From assembly GCA_041652555.1 (NCBI GenBank), contig JBAZHE010000008.1, forward strand, positions 1-47,415: a DNA stretch of 47,415 nucleotides, written 5' to 3'. Positions within the stretch are counted from its first letter, which is position 1; each line of letters starts with the position of its first letter. Of this stretch, positions 1-9,731 are shown one piece after another. The notes beneath the pieces were generated by a model. The model had not been told where the DNA came from and ran no database searches. It saw only the letters and a program-made list of their open reading frames with translations. The position numbers were made by a program, and so were the translations under genes. This DNA is from JBAZHE01 sp041652555 (GTDB lineage Bacteria > Patescibacteriota > Patescibacteriia > Patescibacteriales > WJLG01).

Positions 1-1855
1 GATTTAAAAAAGTAAATATCAGCCGGAAACTCTCAGAAATTCGATAAACCGTATAATTATAGAGACGCACGAAAATTTTTCGCGATTCTAAAATAGCATC
101 CTTGATAACAGAGAGTCCCTGTCCGAGCAGAACTATGTCAGCTAGGCTTTTCAAAGCACTGGCCGCACCGGAAACGGCAATGCCGACATCGGCTATCTTA
201 AGCGCTGGCAAATCATTAATGCCATCGCCGGTAACCGCGACAACGTATTTCTTCTTAAAGGCTTTAGCAATCTCGTATTTATCTTTCGGTGAAATTTCCG
301 CAAAAACAGAAATGTCATTCAGTCTTTTTTGAAAAGTTCTTTTGTTTTCATATAATTTTCTTGACTCTACCGCGGCCAAAATCGTTCCGGAAAATTCAAG
401 CTCGGTGGCGATTCTCTCGGCAATTACTTTATTATCGCCAGTGAGCATCTTAACACCGATGCCGTTCTCCCGCATAAATTTCATGGTTTCTTTAGAAGTT
501 TCATCCAGCGGATCGGCTAAGAAAAGTAGCCCGGCCATTTTCATATTTTTTTCTTCATCTCCATTTTCCTTTATCGCCAACGCCAAAACCCGATAACCTC
601 GTGCAGCGGCTTCCAAAACATCCTTCTCAAATTTCTTAGCCGTTTTTTTAGAACCGAGCTCATCAAAATCCATAATCACTTGCGGTGCACCCAGGCTGAT
701 TAATATTTTTTCATTGCCTTTTTTAATGAACGCTGTTGATCTTTTCCGGTCAGAATCATACGGCAAATAATTTAATATTTCAATCTTAGCCGGATGCCGA
801 CCAGTCTCCTTGAATTTCTTAACGACTGCCGAATCAATCGCATCGGGAATATCGTTAGAAGCAGCATAGCTCGCTAATTCAATCACGTCATCAGTACTTA
901 AATTCTGCTGATAACAAATTACATTAACCACTCTAATTTCGTTTTTAGTGAGTGTTCCGGTCTTGTCGGTCAAAAGCAGATTGACATTGGCCAAATCCTG
1001 TAAAGCCGAAAGTCGCCGTACCACCACTTGTTTTTTGGCTAATCCACCAGCACCAATACTTAAGATGATCGCCATTACCGCTGGTAAAGCAATCGGAATT
1101 CCGGCGATTATCAAACTCAAATCAAGCGTTAAGAGATCAGTAGCGGAAAAACCACGAAGGAAAAAAACAATAGAGAGAATAACAACTGATGCGATACTAA
1201 CAATCGTCAAAAATTTAGTGATAACCAAAATGTCTTTTTCCAAAATACTTTTTTCCGTTGTTTGTTCAATAGAGAAAATCGTCTTGCCAAAATTGGTATT
1301 CTTGCCGGTAGCCGTGATCTCGGCTTCAAAATTACCGGCAGCAATAAAAGAACCGGAAAAAATCTTGTCGCCTGATTCTTTATTTTTTGGCAAAGATTCA
1401 CCGGTCAATACCGCCTCATTCACGGAAAGATTTCTAGCCGATAAAACCAAACTGTCAGCCGGAATGATACTGCCCAAACCCAATCGGATACGATCACCAG
1501 GAACCAAACGCTTAGCATTAACATGCCCCCATTTGCCGTCACGCCAAGTCCAAACATCAAATGACAATTTATCCTGCAAATACTTAATTGCTCTATCTGC
1601 TTTAAATTCCTGCCATTTTTGGATAGAATAATTAACGAAATACAAAGCAAGAATAAAATAAAAATCAAAAATCTTGCCATTTAAGCGCGATAAAAAAGCC
1701 GCGCCCAATAACATAAGAGAGATAGGAGAATAAAGAGGCGCTAAAAATTTTTTAACCAAGCCAATTTTTCTTTCTTCAACATCATTCAAGCCAAATTTTT
1801 CCAATTTTTTTTCCGCTTCAAGAGTTGATAATCCAGGATAATTTTGATCAGTCAT
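1..1855 (-). CDS. P-type (P3A-like) cation/proton ATPase, C-terminus cut by window edge
   Basis: ATP-driven cation pump of the plasma membrane. Reading from the ATG at 1855, 618 codons are open to the left edge, so the last membrane helices are missing. Visible in order: a cation ATPase N-terminal domain, a first membrane hairpin, TGES in the actuator domain, the membrane motif PIALPAV, the phosphorylation loop DKTGTLTKNE, MLTGDN, and the hinge GDGINDLPALK followed by DVGIAVSGAAS. PIALPAV together with the SGAASALKSLADIVL pattern is typical of P3A plasma-membrane H+-ATPases rather than Ca2+ or heavy-metal pumps. Established family knowledge therefore suggests proton export; the true ion is inference. 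It is divergent from the MATE gene, with 100 bp between the starts. I am confident of the family and less so of the substrate. Confidence 0.93.
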   Translation of the reverse strand, partial: MTDQNYPGLSTLEAEKKLEKFGLNDVEERKIGLVKKFLAPLYSPISLMLLGAAFLSRLNGKIFDFYFILALYFVNYSIQKWQEFKADRAIKYLQDKLSFDVWTWRDGKWGHVNAKRLVPGDRIRLGLGSIIPADSLVLSARNLSVNEAVLTGESLPKNKESGDKIFSGSFIAAGNFEAEITATGKNTNFGKTIFSIEQTTEKSILEKDILVITKFLTIVSIASVVILSIVFFLRGFSATDLLTLDLSLIIAGIPIALPAVMAIILSIGAGGLAKKQVVVRRLSALQDLANVNLLLTDKTGTLTKNEIRVVNVICYQQNLSTDDVIELASYAASNDIPDAIDSAVVKKFKETGRHPAKIEILNYLPYDSDRKRSTAFIKKGNEKILISLGAPQVIMDFDELGSKKTAKKFEKDVLEAAARGYRVLALAIKENGDEEKNMKMAGLLFLADPLDETSKETMKFMRENGIGVKMLTGDNKVIAERIATELEFSGTILAAVESRKLYENKRTFQKRLNDISVFAEISPKDKYEIAKAFKKKYVVAVTGDGINDLPALKIADVGIAVSGAASALKSLADIVLLGQGLSVIKDAILESRKIFVRLYNYTVYRISESFRLIFTFLN

Positions 1856-1955
1856 ATATCTTAAAAATAACACAAAAAATCAAAAAAATCCACTTGGACA
1901 AAGTGAATATTAGTGCTAACATAATAAATATCTTAACAATAAATAACTAATCCAT

Positions 1956-3372
1956 ATGGATTCAAAAATATCAAAATTACTTGAAGGACCAATTTTAAAA
2001 TCACTTTTTACTTTAGCTATTCCAATTATCTTTGCTAACATCTTGCAAGCCACTTATCAGCTCACTGATGCCTTTTGGGTAGGAAGGCTTGGTGGTGCCG
2101 CTATTGCTTCGGTGTCTGTTAGCTTCCCCATAACTTTTCTGCTAATTTCTCTCGGGGCAGGACTTGCCGTCGCCGGATCAACACTTATTGCTCAATATGT
2201 GGGCGCTCAAAATAAAAAAATGGTTAACCATGTTGCGGCGCAAACTCTACTGATGGTTGCAATCACCTCAGTTGTTTTGGGCGCTGTTGGTTATTTATTA
2301 ACACCGATCATTCTCCATCTCATGGGTGTAGCTCCTGATGTTTACACAAATGCTCTTAAATTTATGCGAGTTTCATTCGCAGGTCTCATTTTTACTTTTG
2401 GTTTTGTAATGTTTCAATCAATAATGCGAGGCATTGGCCAAGTAAAAATGCCAATGTTCATTGTTCTTGGCACGGTAATTCTTAATCTCGCGCTTGATCC
2501 GATATTTATTTTCGGCTGGGGCCCGATTGCCAGATATGGCGTGATGGGAGCGGCTATGGCAACATTTGGAACACAAGCTCTGGCGGCAATAATCGGTTTT
2601 GTTGTTTTACTTAAAGGTAAATATGGCGTTCATTTAAAAATCACCGATTTTAAACCTGACTTTTCTTTCATCAAGAAGGCGTTTCTTCTTGGCTCCAACT
2701 TCAATTGAACAATCAGCTCGAGCTCTTGGTTTAACGGTTATGACTTTTTTAATAGCAAGCTTTGGAACTCTTGCCGTTGCTTCATACGGTGTTGGCTCTA
2801 ATATTCTCCAGTTTATTATTATTCCGGCAATGGGTCTTTCAATGGCAGTTTCCATTTTAGTAGGACAAAACATCGGCGCTGGAAATATTAAACGTGCCTC
2901 TGATATTGCCCGACTGGGAGCCATTATTTCTTTTGTTATTTTAAGTATAGTCGGAATCATAATTTTTATTTTTGCTCCAAACTTTATTACTATTTTTGTA
3001 CCGGGCGATCCGGCGGTAATTCAAGCCGGCACTATTTTTGTAAGAACTATGGCCCTTACTTTCGGTTTTATGGGTGTTCAAATGGCTTTAACAGGAGTAT
3101 TCCGCGCCTCAGGCAACATGGTAGTAGCAATGGTTTTAGCCTTAATCTCTCAATGGGTGCTTCAATTCCCGATTGCTTACATTCTTTCAAAACACACCTC
3201 ACTTAGTATAAACGGTTTATGGTGGGCATTCCCAATTTCTAATGTACTTACAACGCTTATCACTATAGCTTGGTATTCAAAAGGAGATTGGAAGAATAAA
3301 AAACTAACCGAGGAAGAAAAATTAGTTGAAAAAGTTTCTGAAGAAATTCTCGTAGAAGAAGGCGTAAGATAA
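1956..3372 (+). pseudogene. MATE-family multidrug/Na+ exporter split by a frameshift
   Basis: Multidrug and toxin extrusion antiporter of the cytoplasmic membrane. The first part (1956-2708, ATG) carries the N-terminal MatE repeat with about six hydrophobic helices and ends prematurely after FLLGSNFN. The second part (open from TTG 2689 to 3372) resumes with APTSIEQSARALG, the conserved start of the second MatE repeat. Joined at about 2690 the two give roughly 470 residues, the usual family length, so this is one gene with one extra base (or two missing) near 2688-2692. It could be a real inactivating mutation or a sequencing error; both halves are otherwise intact, which favours a recent event or an error. 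The TTG at 2689 is unlikely to be a natural start because it falls inside a conserved segment. Confidence 0.9.
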
Positions 3373-3409
3373 AAAAGAGGATGGTAAATTTTTATATGCC
3401 ACCTTTTTG
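3372..3409. terminator. Bidirectional terminator between convergent genes
   Basis: A stem pairing AGG-TGGTA with TGCCACCT (one bulged A) is flanked by an A run on the left and a T run on the right. It lies exactly between the 3' ends of the MATE gene (+) and the minus-strand gene ending at 3417, so it can stop transcription from both sides. Confidence 0.7.
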
Positions 3410-3416
3410 ACAAAAA

Positions 3417-4166
3417 TCAAAAAGAATTAACCATGATATGGCTTTCCCCGTCAATTTTTTCAATTTCAAGATTGGAAAAATTTCCCTTTTCACTTCGCCA
3501 TTCATTTGAAAAGCCCCAATCATTCCATTTCCAAACAGCTACATAATTTCCGTCGCACTTTAGTTTTTGCGAATAATCCCCTTCAACCACAATCAAATCA
3601 TTTTTTCTATCGCCATCAACATCAGCAAAATCAAATTCACAATTAGGTGTTTCAAGATTAGAAGAACCCCAAACCTGTTTCATTGTACCATCAACAAAAT
3701 CTAAAATAAAAAGATGATTTTTTACGCTCAGATCATTTTCTTTTACCCAAAAAGGTTTTGACATACCAAAATTACCCGATTTCCAAAGAGATAAATTCAT
3801 ATCAACAATCCCGTCATTATTTGAATCTGCGAGAACAAAATCATCAATCCACCAATTATTTGGCGACTGCCAAATAATTTTTGAATTTTCCATAATCACC
3901 ATTCTGCCATTCTCCAGAATATAATTTTCTAAAATTAAATTGTTATTCAAATCTAGCTGTTCCAACCTAAAAATATCTACTTTGTTCTTTGGAGCTTCCG
4001 CATAGATTACCGCCTTTGATTCCTTCTCAAAATTGCTATTGTCGCTACTCCAAGAATAAACATTTTGGTTCACCATTCTTGGCTGAGTTAAATTCTCCAT
4101 ATTCTGGATAGTAATAACAAGAATGAAAATAGAAAATAATATTACCCAGGTAATTTTTCTCTGCAT
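3417..4166 (-). CDS. Membrane-anchored FG-GAP/VCBS-like repeat protein
   Basis: A 249-residue protein with an N-terminal hydrophobic anchor (about residues 5-22 from MQRKITW) and an extracytoplasmic domain. Two calcium-loop-like segments, DSNNDGIVD and DVDGDRKND, each followed by a short beta stretch, resemble FG-GAP/VCBS propeller repeats, which bind Ca2+ and mediate adhesion in other proteins. I chose the ATG at 4166 because it starts five bases after the stop of the upstream DUF3160 gene; the longer reading frame to 4199 begins inside that gene. Co-transcription with the upstream gene is likely. The exact function is unknown. Confidence 0.75.
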   Translation of the reverse strand: MQRKITWVILFSIFILVITIQNMENLTQPRMVNQNVYSWSSDNSNFEKESKAVIYAEAPKNKVDIFRLEQLDLNNNLILENYILENGRMVIMENSKIIWQSPNNWWIDDFVLADSNNDGIVDMNLSLWKSGNFGMSKPFWVKENDLSVKNHLFILDFVDGTMKQVWGSSNLETPNCEFDFADVDGDRKNDLIVVEGDYSQKLKCDGNYVAVWKWNDWGFSNEWRSEKGNFSNLEIEKIDGESHIMVNSF

Positions 4167-4171
4167 TAATT

Positions 4172-6490
4172 TTATTGTGCCACAAACGCATTGGTCCATT
4201 CTGGTAGTTGTGGAGCTTGATCAGAATTAATTATTTCTCGCCACTTCTTATCGGTTAATCTGTCTGACATGGGCCAAGTAAATTCGTAGTAAGAATAAAC
4301 ACCACCTTTCGCAACTCTCAATTTGCCGTCAATTGGAACTACGACATAAATTTCAGAAATTTTGCCAGTGCCTTCTTCCAATACTTGGCCATTAGGATCA
4401 GTAGCGACATCAGCGACAATAGCGGCTGGATTTTGGTCCAAGAAATCTCTTTGACCTAATTCTTTATACTGTGGCTCGTCCTTGTTTATCTCAAGCCAAA
4501 GATGCTCCAATTGTCCACCATATGAACGGATTAGCTCATAATCTTCGTCTGCCAAATTTTCGTTATTTAATTCTTTTTCGGATATTGTCTTAAATGACAT
4601 TGCCAATTGTTCCATTTTGCTTAAATTATCTTTCATACTCGTCGTTAATAATCCGCGAACCTCCAAACCCTCGTTTGTCATTTTAAGAAGCGAAGCAAGA
4701 CGTGCATAAACATAAGGATTTGGTTCAACATATCCTCGGTCATCTTTTTCTTCCGGGCCACCTGCGCCTAATTCAGCATAAACTTGTTTGGCATAAAGAA
4801 TAGTATCATGCTTTAGTTGCGACCAGCTGCCTAAAAACGTGTTAAGGTCTTTCCTTGCCCAAGCAGAATTCTGCATAAAAGACGGGTAACCGCTTTGTTT
4901 TAAATCAAGAAGTGGGCGAAGTTGATACAGCCAACCCCAATACAAGTTCTGCGTCCAAGTCTCTGTCTTTAACCCTAAAACATAATCATTCATATTGGAC
5001 ATATTTTCGGAATAGCAAGCATGCTGGGTTTCACCCAATCCTTTCAAAATATTTAACGCTTCGCTCGAGCCCATTGTCGCCGGAATATCTAATCCCTTAG
5101 GAAGACATCTTGCTCCCAATAAGCAACTTGTATCTTCCGGTTTATACGCTTGGCAGGACTTAGTTTTATCCCCAACTTCACGATAAATAAGCCGCTGGAA
5201 AATAGAAGCATCAATAGTAAATCGTTGTCCCATGAAGCGAAATCCCTTAATCTCTTTTTCTCTATCCGGTTGAATTGATGCCTGAAAAATCGGCATTGAA
5301 TTTATCTGTGGCGGCTCTAGTATTTTTGTTGTCTCCACGAAAGAGGCAAACTTATTTTTATCGGTTGTTACCATTTGAAGCGTGACATTACTACTATAGG
5401 TTTTCTCGGCTAAATCTTTGAATTGATAATAGGTAATATCGTCACTTTTACCGACGAAAAAATTTACCGGTTCGTAAATTTTATTCCAATTGTTTTGATT
5501 ATTTCCATTGTTAAGAGCTAAAGTAATAAGCAGTGCCGATTTTATCTCGTCATCGCTCTTCATTCTGAAAGTAAGACGACCATACCACATCATTGACTTG
5601 AAATAGGCTTTTAGCTGTTCTGTTTTATCATAGTGACCACGAGGAATATATTGGGAATAATCTTCTTTTAACGCCTCTAAAGATTGCGGTCCTTGCGGAG
5701 TATCAATCATTGTGTCCTGCCCACCACCAATATTCATTACAAGGGATTTTTCTATGCCTTGATGAGTTTCAATAAGTATTAATTCTTGGTTAACTTCGCT
5801 TGCGACAATCAAAGGAATGTTTACTGACGGATCTAAAAGTTTGCTTCCAACCGCAAAAAATCCGACATTCCTTTTCGCCGCATTCTCCCATTCTGTTCCT
5901 TTCAAACTGCTGTATTGGTCTAGTGATTCAGAAAGCATGCTTGCGTTAAGTTGTTTTAACTCTGCCGTGAGTTTTTGCTCCTCTAATTGTTTCAATAAGA
6001 AATCAAACATCAAATGGTAATTATGGAGCATTGAGTCGGTAGTAATAAAACTTGGGGTATAACTATACCGATTTGATTCATAAAGCGGGAAAAATTCATT
6101 GTTATAAGAGGGCTTAACTACAAAAGCGTTTTTTACAAGTAAACTTTTCGCGGCATCAGAAAAAAAGAAATCGCTTACATTTGTAACATTGCTTAAATTT
6201 TGGCTAACCGAGTACGCCGGAATTTTTGGACTTACATTCACCGGCACCTCCTCATAAGTGGCAAATTTGGAAGCAAGAACGACGGCAGGCTTATAAACAT
6301 CTTCAACAGTTTTCTTTATAACTTCTTGTCCATGTTTCGGCAAAATAAAATAAACAGCCAGAGCAATAACAACAAAGACTCCCAAAACGACTGAAATAAT
6401 TAAAGTTTTTTTCTTAGATTTTGACTCCGGCATAACTGGCGGAATTCGAGAACTCTCTGATCCTGGTTGATTAAAATTTTGATTGTCCAT
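4172..6490 (-). CDS. DUF3160-type secreted/anchored protein
   Basis: A 772-residue protein with a polar N-terminus, a single transmembrane segment at about residues 29-49 and a large extracytoplasmic domain. The segment FFPLYESNRYSY..PSFITTDSMLHNYH is the hallmark opening of DUF3160, a family of unknown function that I recall as frequent in Patescibacteria. The C-terminal part contains YEFTWPMSDRLTD, also typical. It is preceded on the same strand by the 251-aa membrane protein gene (90-base gap containing a hairpin) and followed five bases later by the FG-GAP-like gene. No enzymatic motif is visible; a cell-surface role is inference. Confidence 0.85.
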   Translation of the reverse strand: MDNQNFNQPGSESSRIPPVMPESKSKKKTLIISVVLGVFVVIALAVYFILPKHGQEVIKKTVEDVYKPAVVLASKFATYEEVPVNVSPKIPAYSVSQNLSNVTNVSDFFFSDAAKSLLVKNAFVVKPSYNNEFFPLYESNRYSYTPSFITTDSMLHNYHLMFDFLLKQLEEQKLTAELKQLNASMLSESLDQYSSLKGTEWENAAKRNVGFFAVGSKLLDPSVNIPLIVASEVNQELILIETHQGIEKSLVMNIGGGQDTMIDTPQGPQSLEALKEDYSQYIPRGHYDKTEQLKAYFKSMMWYGRLTFRMKSDDEIKSALLITLALNNGNNQNNWNKIYEPVNFFVGKSDDITYYQFKDLAEKTYSSNVTLQMVTTDKNKFASFVETTKILEPPQINSMPIFQASIQPDREKEIKGFRFMGQRFTIDASIFQRLIYREVGDKTKSCQAYKPEDTSCLLGARCLPKGLDIPATMGSSEALNILKGLGETQHACYSENMSNMNDYVLGLKTETWTQNLYWGWLYQLRPLLDLKQSGYPSFMQNSAWARKDLNTFLGSWSQLKHDTILYAKQVYAELGAGGPEEKDDRGYVEPNPYVYARLASLLKMTNEGLEVRGLLTTSMKDNLSKMEQLAMSFKTISEKELNNENLADEDYELIRSYGGQLEHLWLEINKDEPQYKELGQRDFLDQNPAAIVADVATDPNGQVLEEGTGKISEIYVVVPIDGKLRVAKGGVYSYYEFTWPMSDRLTDKKWREIINSDQAPQLPEWTNAFVAQ

Positions 6491-6507
6491 ATTTTTTTCC
6501 TTCTTTT

Positions 6508-6527
6508 TGGCTAAAAATATTTAGCCA
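6508..6527 (-). other. Perfect 8-bp hairpin in the leader of the DUF3160 gene
   Basis: TGGCTAAA and TTTAGCCA pair around a four-base loop, 17 bases upstream of the ATG at 6490 and directly before its purine-rich ribosome-binding region. No T run follows on the minus strand, so it is more likely an RNA-stability or translation-control element than a terminator. Seen in the sequence; role inferred. Confidence 0.4.
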
Positions 6528-6580
6528 CTAAAGAAATTAATAATTAAGCTTTAAAAATTAAATATACCAAAAAGACTTCT

Positions 6581-7336
6581 TTAGTTTTTTGTTAGTCTTT
6601 TATAGCTCTTTACCAACCACACGCCGTCAGCTGATTCCCAATATTGACTTAGCCATATTTCGGCTTCCAGGCGTTCATTTTTAAGCGCAACAATAGCTCT
6701 GGGATATTTACCTGGATAGGTATCAATTATTTTAAGAGTTAATTCATTTTCTCCGTGGCTTAAATAAGTCAAATCGCCTTTTTCCAGTTCATTTTTAACA
6801 ACAGCGATCGGGTCTTTTCTCCAGGATTGAATGCCTTCGTCAGCCAAGGTTTGGTAAAGTTTAAAAAATTCTTTATTAAATCCTTTGTTAATATAAACCG
6901 TACCATCATCATTTCTATAAAGTTGCGCGACTTCCTTATCTCTCTGCTCTTGGATACTATAACTTAACTGGGACGCTTTTATTGGAAGAATAATTAGAAA
7001 AAAGGCGGTCAAAATACACAAAATTATATTTTTAAAACCGACTCGCCCAACCTCTTTGTCGCGACGATAATAAATCCAAACAAATACCGACAGAACAAAG
7101 AAGGCCGCCAAAAAAGGCAAAAACGGGAAAAAGAAAAAAATCACATAGCCGTCTTGAAAAAATTTAACTAATAATCCGCCGAAATTATCAGTAAAACTAC
7201 TTCCTGTCATACCACCGCCAATCCAAAGAACGGCCGGGAGCGTAAACATAATATACAGCAGAAAAAAAGCGGGAGCTAAAATCGCAATCAGGAAACCGGA
7301 AATACACCGACTGACAGACAATAAGACTTTTTTCAT
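6581..7336 (-). CDS. Hypothetical membrane protein (251 aa)
   Basis: I do not recognise a family. There are three or more hydrophobic segments in the N-terminal half (about residues 10-45, 65-85 and 100-120), followed by a soluble C-terminal domain of about 130 residues ending RLTKN. No catalytic motif is seen. It lies in a minus-strand run 32 bases downstream of the DUF2807-like gene, suggesting co-transcription with that envelope gene set. Confidence 0.75.
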   Translation of the reverse strand: MKKVLLSVSRCISGFLIAILAPAFFLLYIMFTLPAVLWIGGGMTGSSFTDNFGGLLVKFFQDGYVIFFFFPFLPFLAAFFVLSVFVWIYYRRDKEVGRVGFKNIILCILTAFFLIILPIKASQLSYSIQEQRDKEVAQLYRNDDGTVYINKGFNKEFFKLYQTLADEGIQSWRKDPIAVVKNELEKGDLTYLSHGENELTLKIIDTYPGKYPRAIVALKNERLEAEIWLSQYWESADGVWLVKSYKRLTKN

Positions 7337-7368
7337 AGATGAATTATTTTAATTATAAAATTTTATTT

Positions 7369-8781
7369 TTATTCCTTGTAATGATTAGTGATCCCAGAAT
7401 TTTCGTTTGACTGTATTTCCAGATTACCGCTCACATTCACGTTTAACCGGCTGGTATTTTTCGCATTAATTATCGCATTCTCTGTAATAAATTTATCCAT
7501 TTCTATCCAGCAATCACCGGAATTTATTATTAAATTTTTGGCCGAGCCGGTAAAATTTATTACTCCTCCGACAGCCTCAAGCTTTAAGGTGTCTTTTACG
7601 GCAATATCCCCCTTTATTTCATTGAAGCGTTTATTTAGTTTAATTTCGAGATTGTCGACCTTTAAGTTATCCAATTTAAGGTGTCCGCCGTCCAGCTCAA
7701 TTTTTTTAATATCTGGCATGGTTATTTCTATTTTCAGGTATTTCGTGCCGGCCGCAAACGGTATATTCTCATTTTCCACTTTCCAGGTTTTAGTATTATA
7801 ATAAGATTCCAATTTAGACCTTTCTATGGACAAGGTGTTATCATTGATTTTTTTAAAATCCAAACCTATCAAATCATACTGGCTCCCGCTAGCCACAATA
7901 TCAAATCGATCACCTTGTTTAATCGTTATTTCATCAAAGGCAACAAAACGCGAAACATAAATACTGTTAAAATCTTTAACATTAAAATGTTCTTCGGATT
8001 GATTGTTTTTCATTTCCGCTTTTTTCGCTTCAAACTTTGATTCTAAATTAGAAGATAGAAAGAAAAATATCGCCAACCATAGAAAAAATAATAAAATCAG
8101 GCGAAGAAACAATTTAAAATTAAAAAAATTCTTCTTAGTAAAAAATAACACTAAACCTAAAATCACAATAAAAAATATTGGTATCAAAATAATAAACGAA
8201 GTTGATAGAAGTAATAGATAGTATCCAACAAATCCGGTAACGTCTATTAACTTAAAATCAACCATCACCATGCTAAGCAGAGAGCTTGCCGGGTTAAAAA
8301 GCAAGATTAGAAAAATAACTACAGATGTCAAAAATCCAATCACACCAAAGCTTAAAAATATTACTCCAAATATTTTTCTGAGAACTAAAACAAAATTTGA
8401 TTTCGAATTTTTTTTCAATAATAAAGTAGTGCCTCTAATAACAATCCCAATTAAGCCACCAAAAAAACAAGCAAGCGAAAAAATTAAAGCCGTACGAACA
8501 ACGGCCATGAAAACAAAATAATCGCCATAATCATACTTAACCAAATCAATTAATTGCCACAAAGCAACAAAGATAAAACTTGTTAAAATCGAACCGATAA
8601 TCAATTTAGGCACGAACCGATAAATCCTGTCTTCGTTTTGAACTAAAACCATAAATATACCTGATATCACGGGCAATAGAAAAAGTTGCCAACCCCACAA
8701 AAATCTGAACCATTCTGGTTTAATAGTAAATAGTAATCCCAAAATTATAGTAGTACTAGTAACTAAATAAATTTTTTTCAT
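7369..8781 (-). CDS. Polytopic membrane protein with DUF2807 (GIN)-like C-terminal domain, copy 1
   Basis: 470 residues. The N-terminal ~240 residues form about seven hydrophobic helices; the C-terminal ~215 residues form a beta-helix-like domain with repeating strands (KLDNLKVDNLEIKLN, VINFTGSAKNLIINSG) matching the DUF2807 'head GIN' fold, known from putative surface adhesins. The last residues are NHYKE. A second copy at 27967-29586 shares about 91% of residues over the C-terminal domain but far less over the helices, which is unusual for a simple duplication. It starts 7 bases after the stop of the 312-aa gene, so both are probably in one operon. Confidence 0.85.
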   Translation of the reverse strand: MKKIYLVTSTTIILGLLFTIKPEWFRFLWGWQLFLLPVISGIFMVLVQNEDRIYRFVPKLIIGSILTSFIFVALWQLIDLVKYDYGDYFVFMAVVRTALIFSLACFFGGLIGIVIRGTTLLLKKNSKSNFVLVLRKIFGVIFLSFGVIGFLTSVVIFLILLFNPASSLLSMVMVDFKLIDVTGFVGYYLLLLSTSFIILIPIFFIVILGLVLFFTKKNFFNFKLFLRLILLFFLWLAIFFFLSSNLESKFEAKKAEMKNNQSEEHFNVKDFNSIYVSRFVAFDEITIKQGDRFDIVASGSQYDLIGLDFKKINDNTLSIERSKLESYYNTKTWKVENENIPFAAGTKYLKIEITMPDIKKIELDGGHLKLDNLKVDNLEIKLNKRFNEIKGDIAVKDTLKLEAVGGVINFTGSAKNLIINSGDCWIEMDKFITENAIINAKNTSRLNVNVSGNLEIQSNENSGITNHYKE

Positions 8782-8788
8782 ACGATTA

Positions 8789-9727
8789 TCAATAAATTAT
8801 ATTTTCATTATCCAGCCAAAAAATATATTCATAACTATTTTTGGATAATCTGCTATCCCTTTTAATAATCTCCCCTGTTTTAGTATCAGCAATAAGTAAG
8901 GTCCAATATTCATCTGATATGTTACGATTAATATTAAGCTCCTTAACTTTAATTTCTATTGCCAATCTTGCGTTGTTAGGTGAAAAAACGACTTTACCGA
9001 AATCAAGAAAATTAACATAAGGTGGCCCCTGCTCAAACCATTGGTTCATCGCATAATAATGGTTAATCATTATGTCTTGTAAGTCTGGTGTTAAATCAAT
9101 CAATCTCAAACTTAAATCTAAATTATTACAGCTCGCCAATTGATTCTCCTGCAAATGCTCTTTAACACAAGAGCTTTCCAAGAAAACTACTTTTTTCCCA
9201 TCTTGTGATTTTGCGACAAGCCTACCCTTAGTTGAAAGTTCAATTGTTTTTCTAGTTTTGAAATCTAAATAATAATTTAAAAACGGTCCATTATAGAACT
9301 TAGAATCTTGCGGCCATTGCCAAGCCGAACCAATTAAAGTGTTTTCGGAAAGTGGCGTGAGTATTGGCGGAATATTATTAGTATAAAAACCTAAGGAATT
9401 ATTTATATTCCCCTCTTTTAATATTCTAGTCCAGCCGACGTCACCTTCACTATTAACATTTTCATAGGTGAAAATATTTTCATTATTATTCACATTTAAA
9501 ATATTTGGAATTTTTTGCTCTAGACTCGACGACCAATCCGACAATCTAGTAAATTCTGTATTAATTTCTGAAAATTTATTCTGCGTATGGCAATCATAAA
9601 AAGGCACCTGGGTTAAACAGGCGTCACCGCGCTTAAACCAATAAAAAATAATTAAAATCAACAGCAACAAAGCAATAGAGATTATAAATGACACAACTGA
9701 TATAATAGAAAGTATTTTATTTTTCAT
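8789..9727 (-). CDS. Membrane-anchored extracytoplasmic protein, TolB/WD40-like features
   Basis: 312 residues with one N-terminal transmembrane helix (about residues 8-30) and a soluble domain. Segments such as SQDGKKVVFLES and FSPNNARLAIEIKV, followed by LLIADTKTGEIIKRD, resemble the blade repeats of TolB/PD40-type beta-propellers. Stop codon TGA. It sits 4 bases downstream of the 212-aa membrane gene and 7 bases upstream of the DUF2807-like gene. The family assignment is tentative; no function is known. Confidence 0.75.
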   Translation of the reverse strand: MKNKILSIISVVSFIISIALLLLILIIFYWFKRGDACLTQVPFYDCHTQNKFSEINTEFTRLSDWSSSLEQKIPNILNVNNNENIFTYENVNSEGDVGWTRILKEGNINNSLGFYTNNIPPILTPLSENTLIGSAWQWPQDSKFYNGPFLNYYLDFKTRKTIELSTKGRLVAKSQDGKKVVFLESSCVKEHLQENQLASCNNLDLSLRLIDLTPDLQDIMINHYYAMNQWFEQGPPYVNFLDFGKVVFSPNNARLAIEIKVKELNINRNISDEYWTLLIADTKTGEIIKRDSRLSKNSYEYIFWLDNENIIY

Positions 9728-9731
9728 AAAA

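Noticed and set aside
102..1631. Plus-strand ORFs of 76, 84 and 227 codons
   Set aside because: They are antisense shadows of the P-type ATPase, whose motifs are all on the minus strand.
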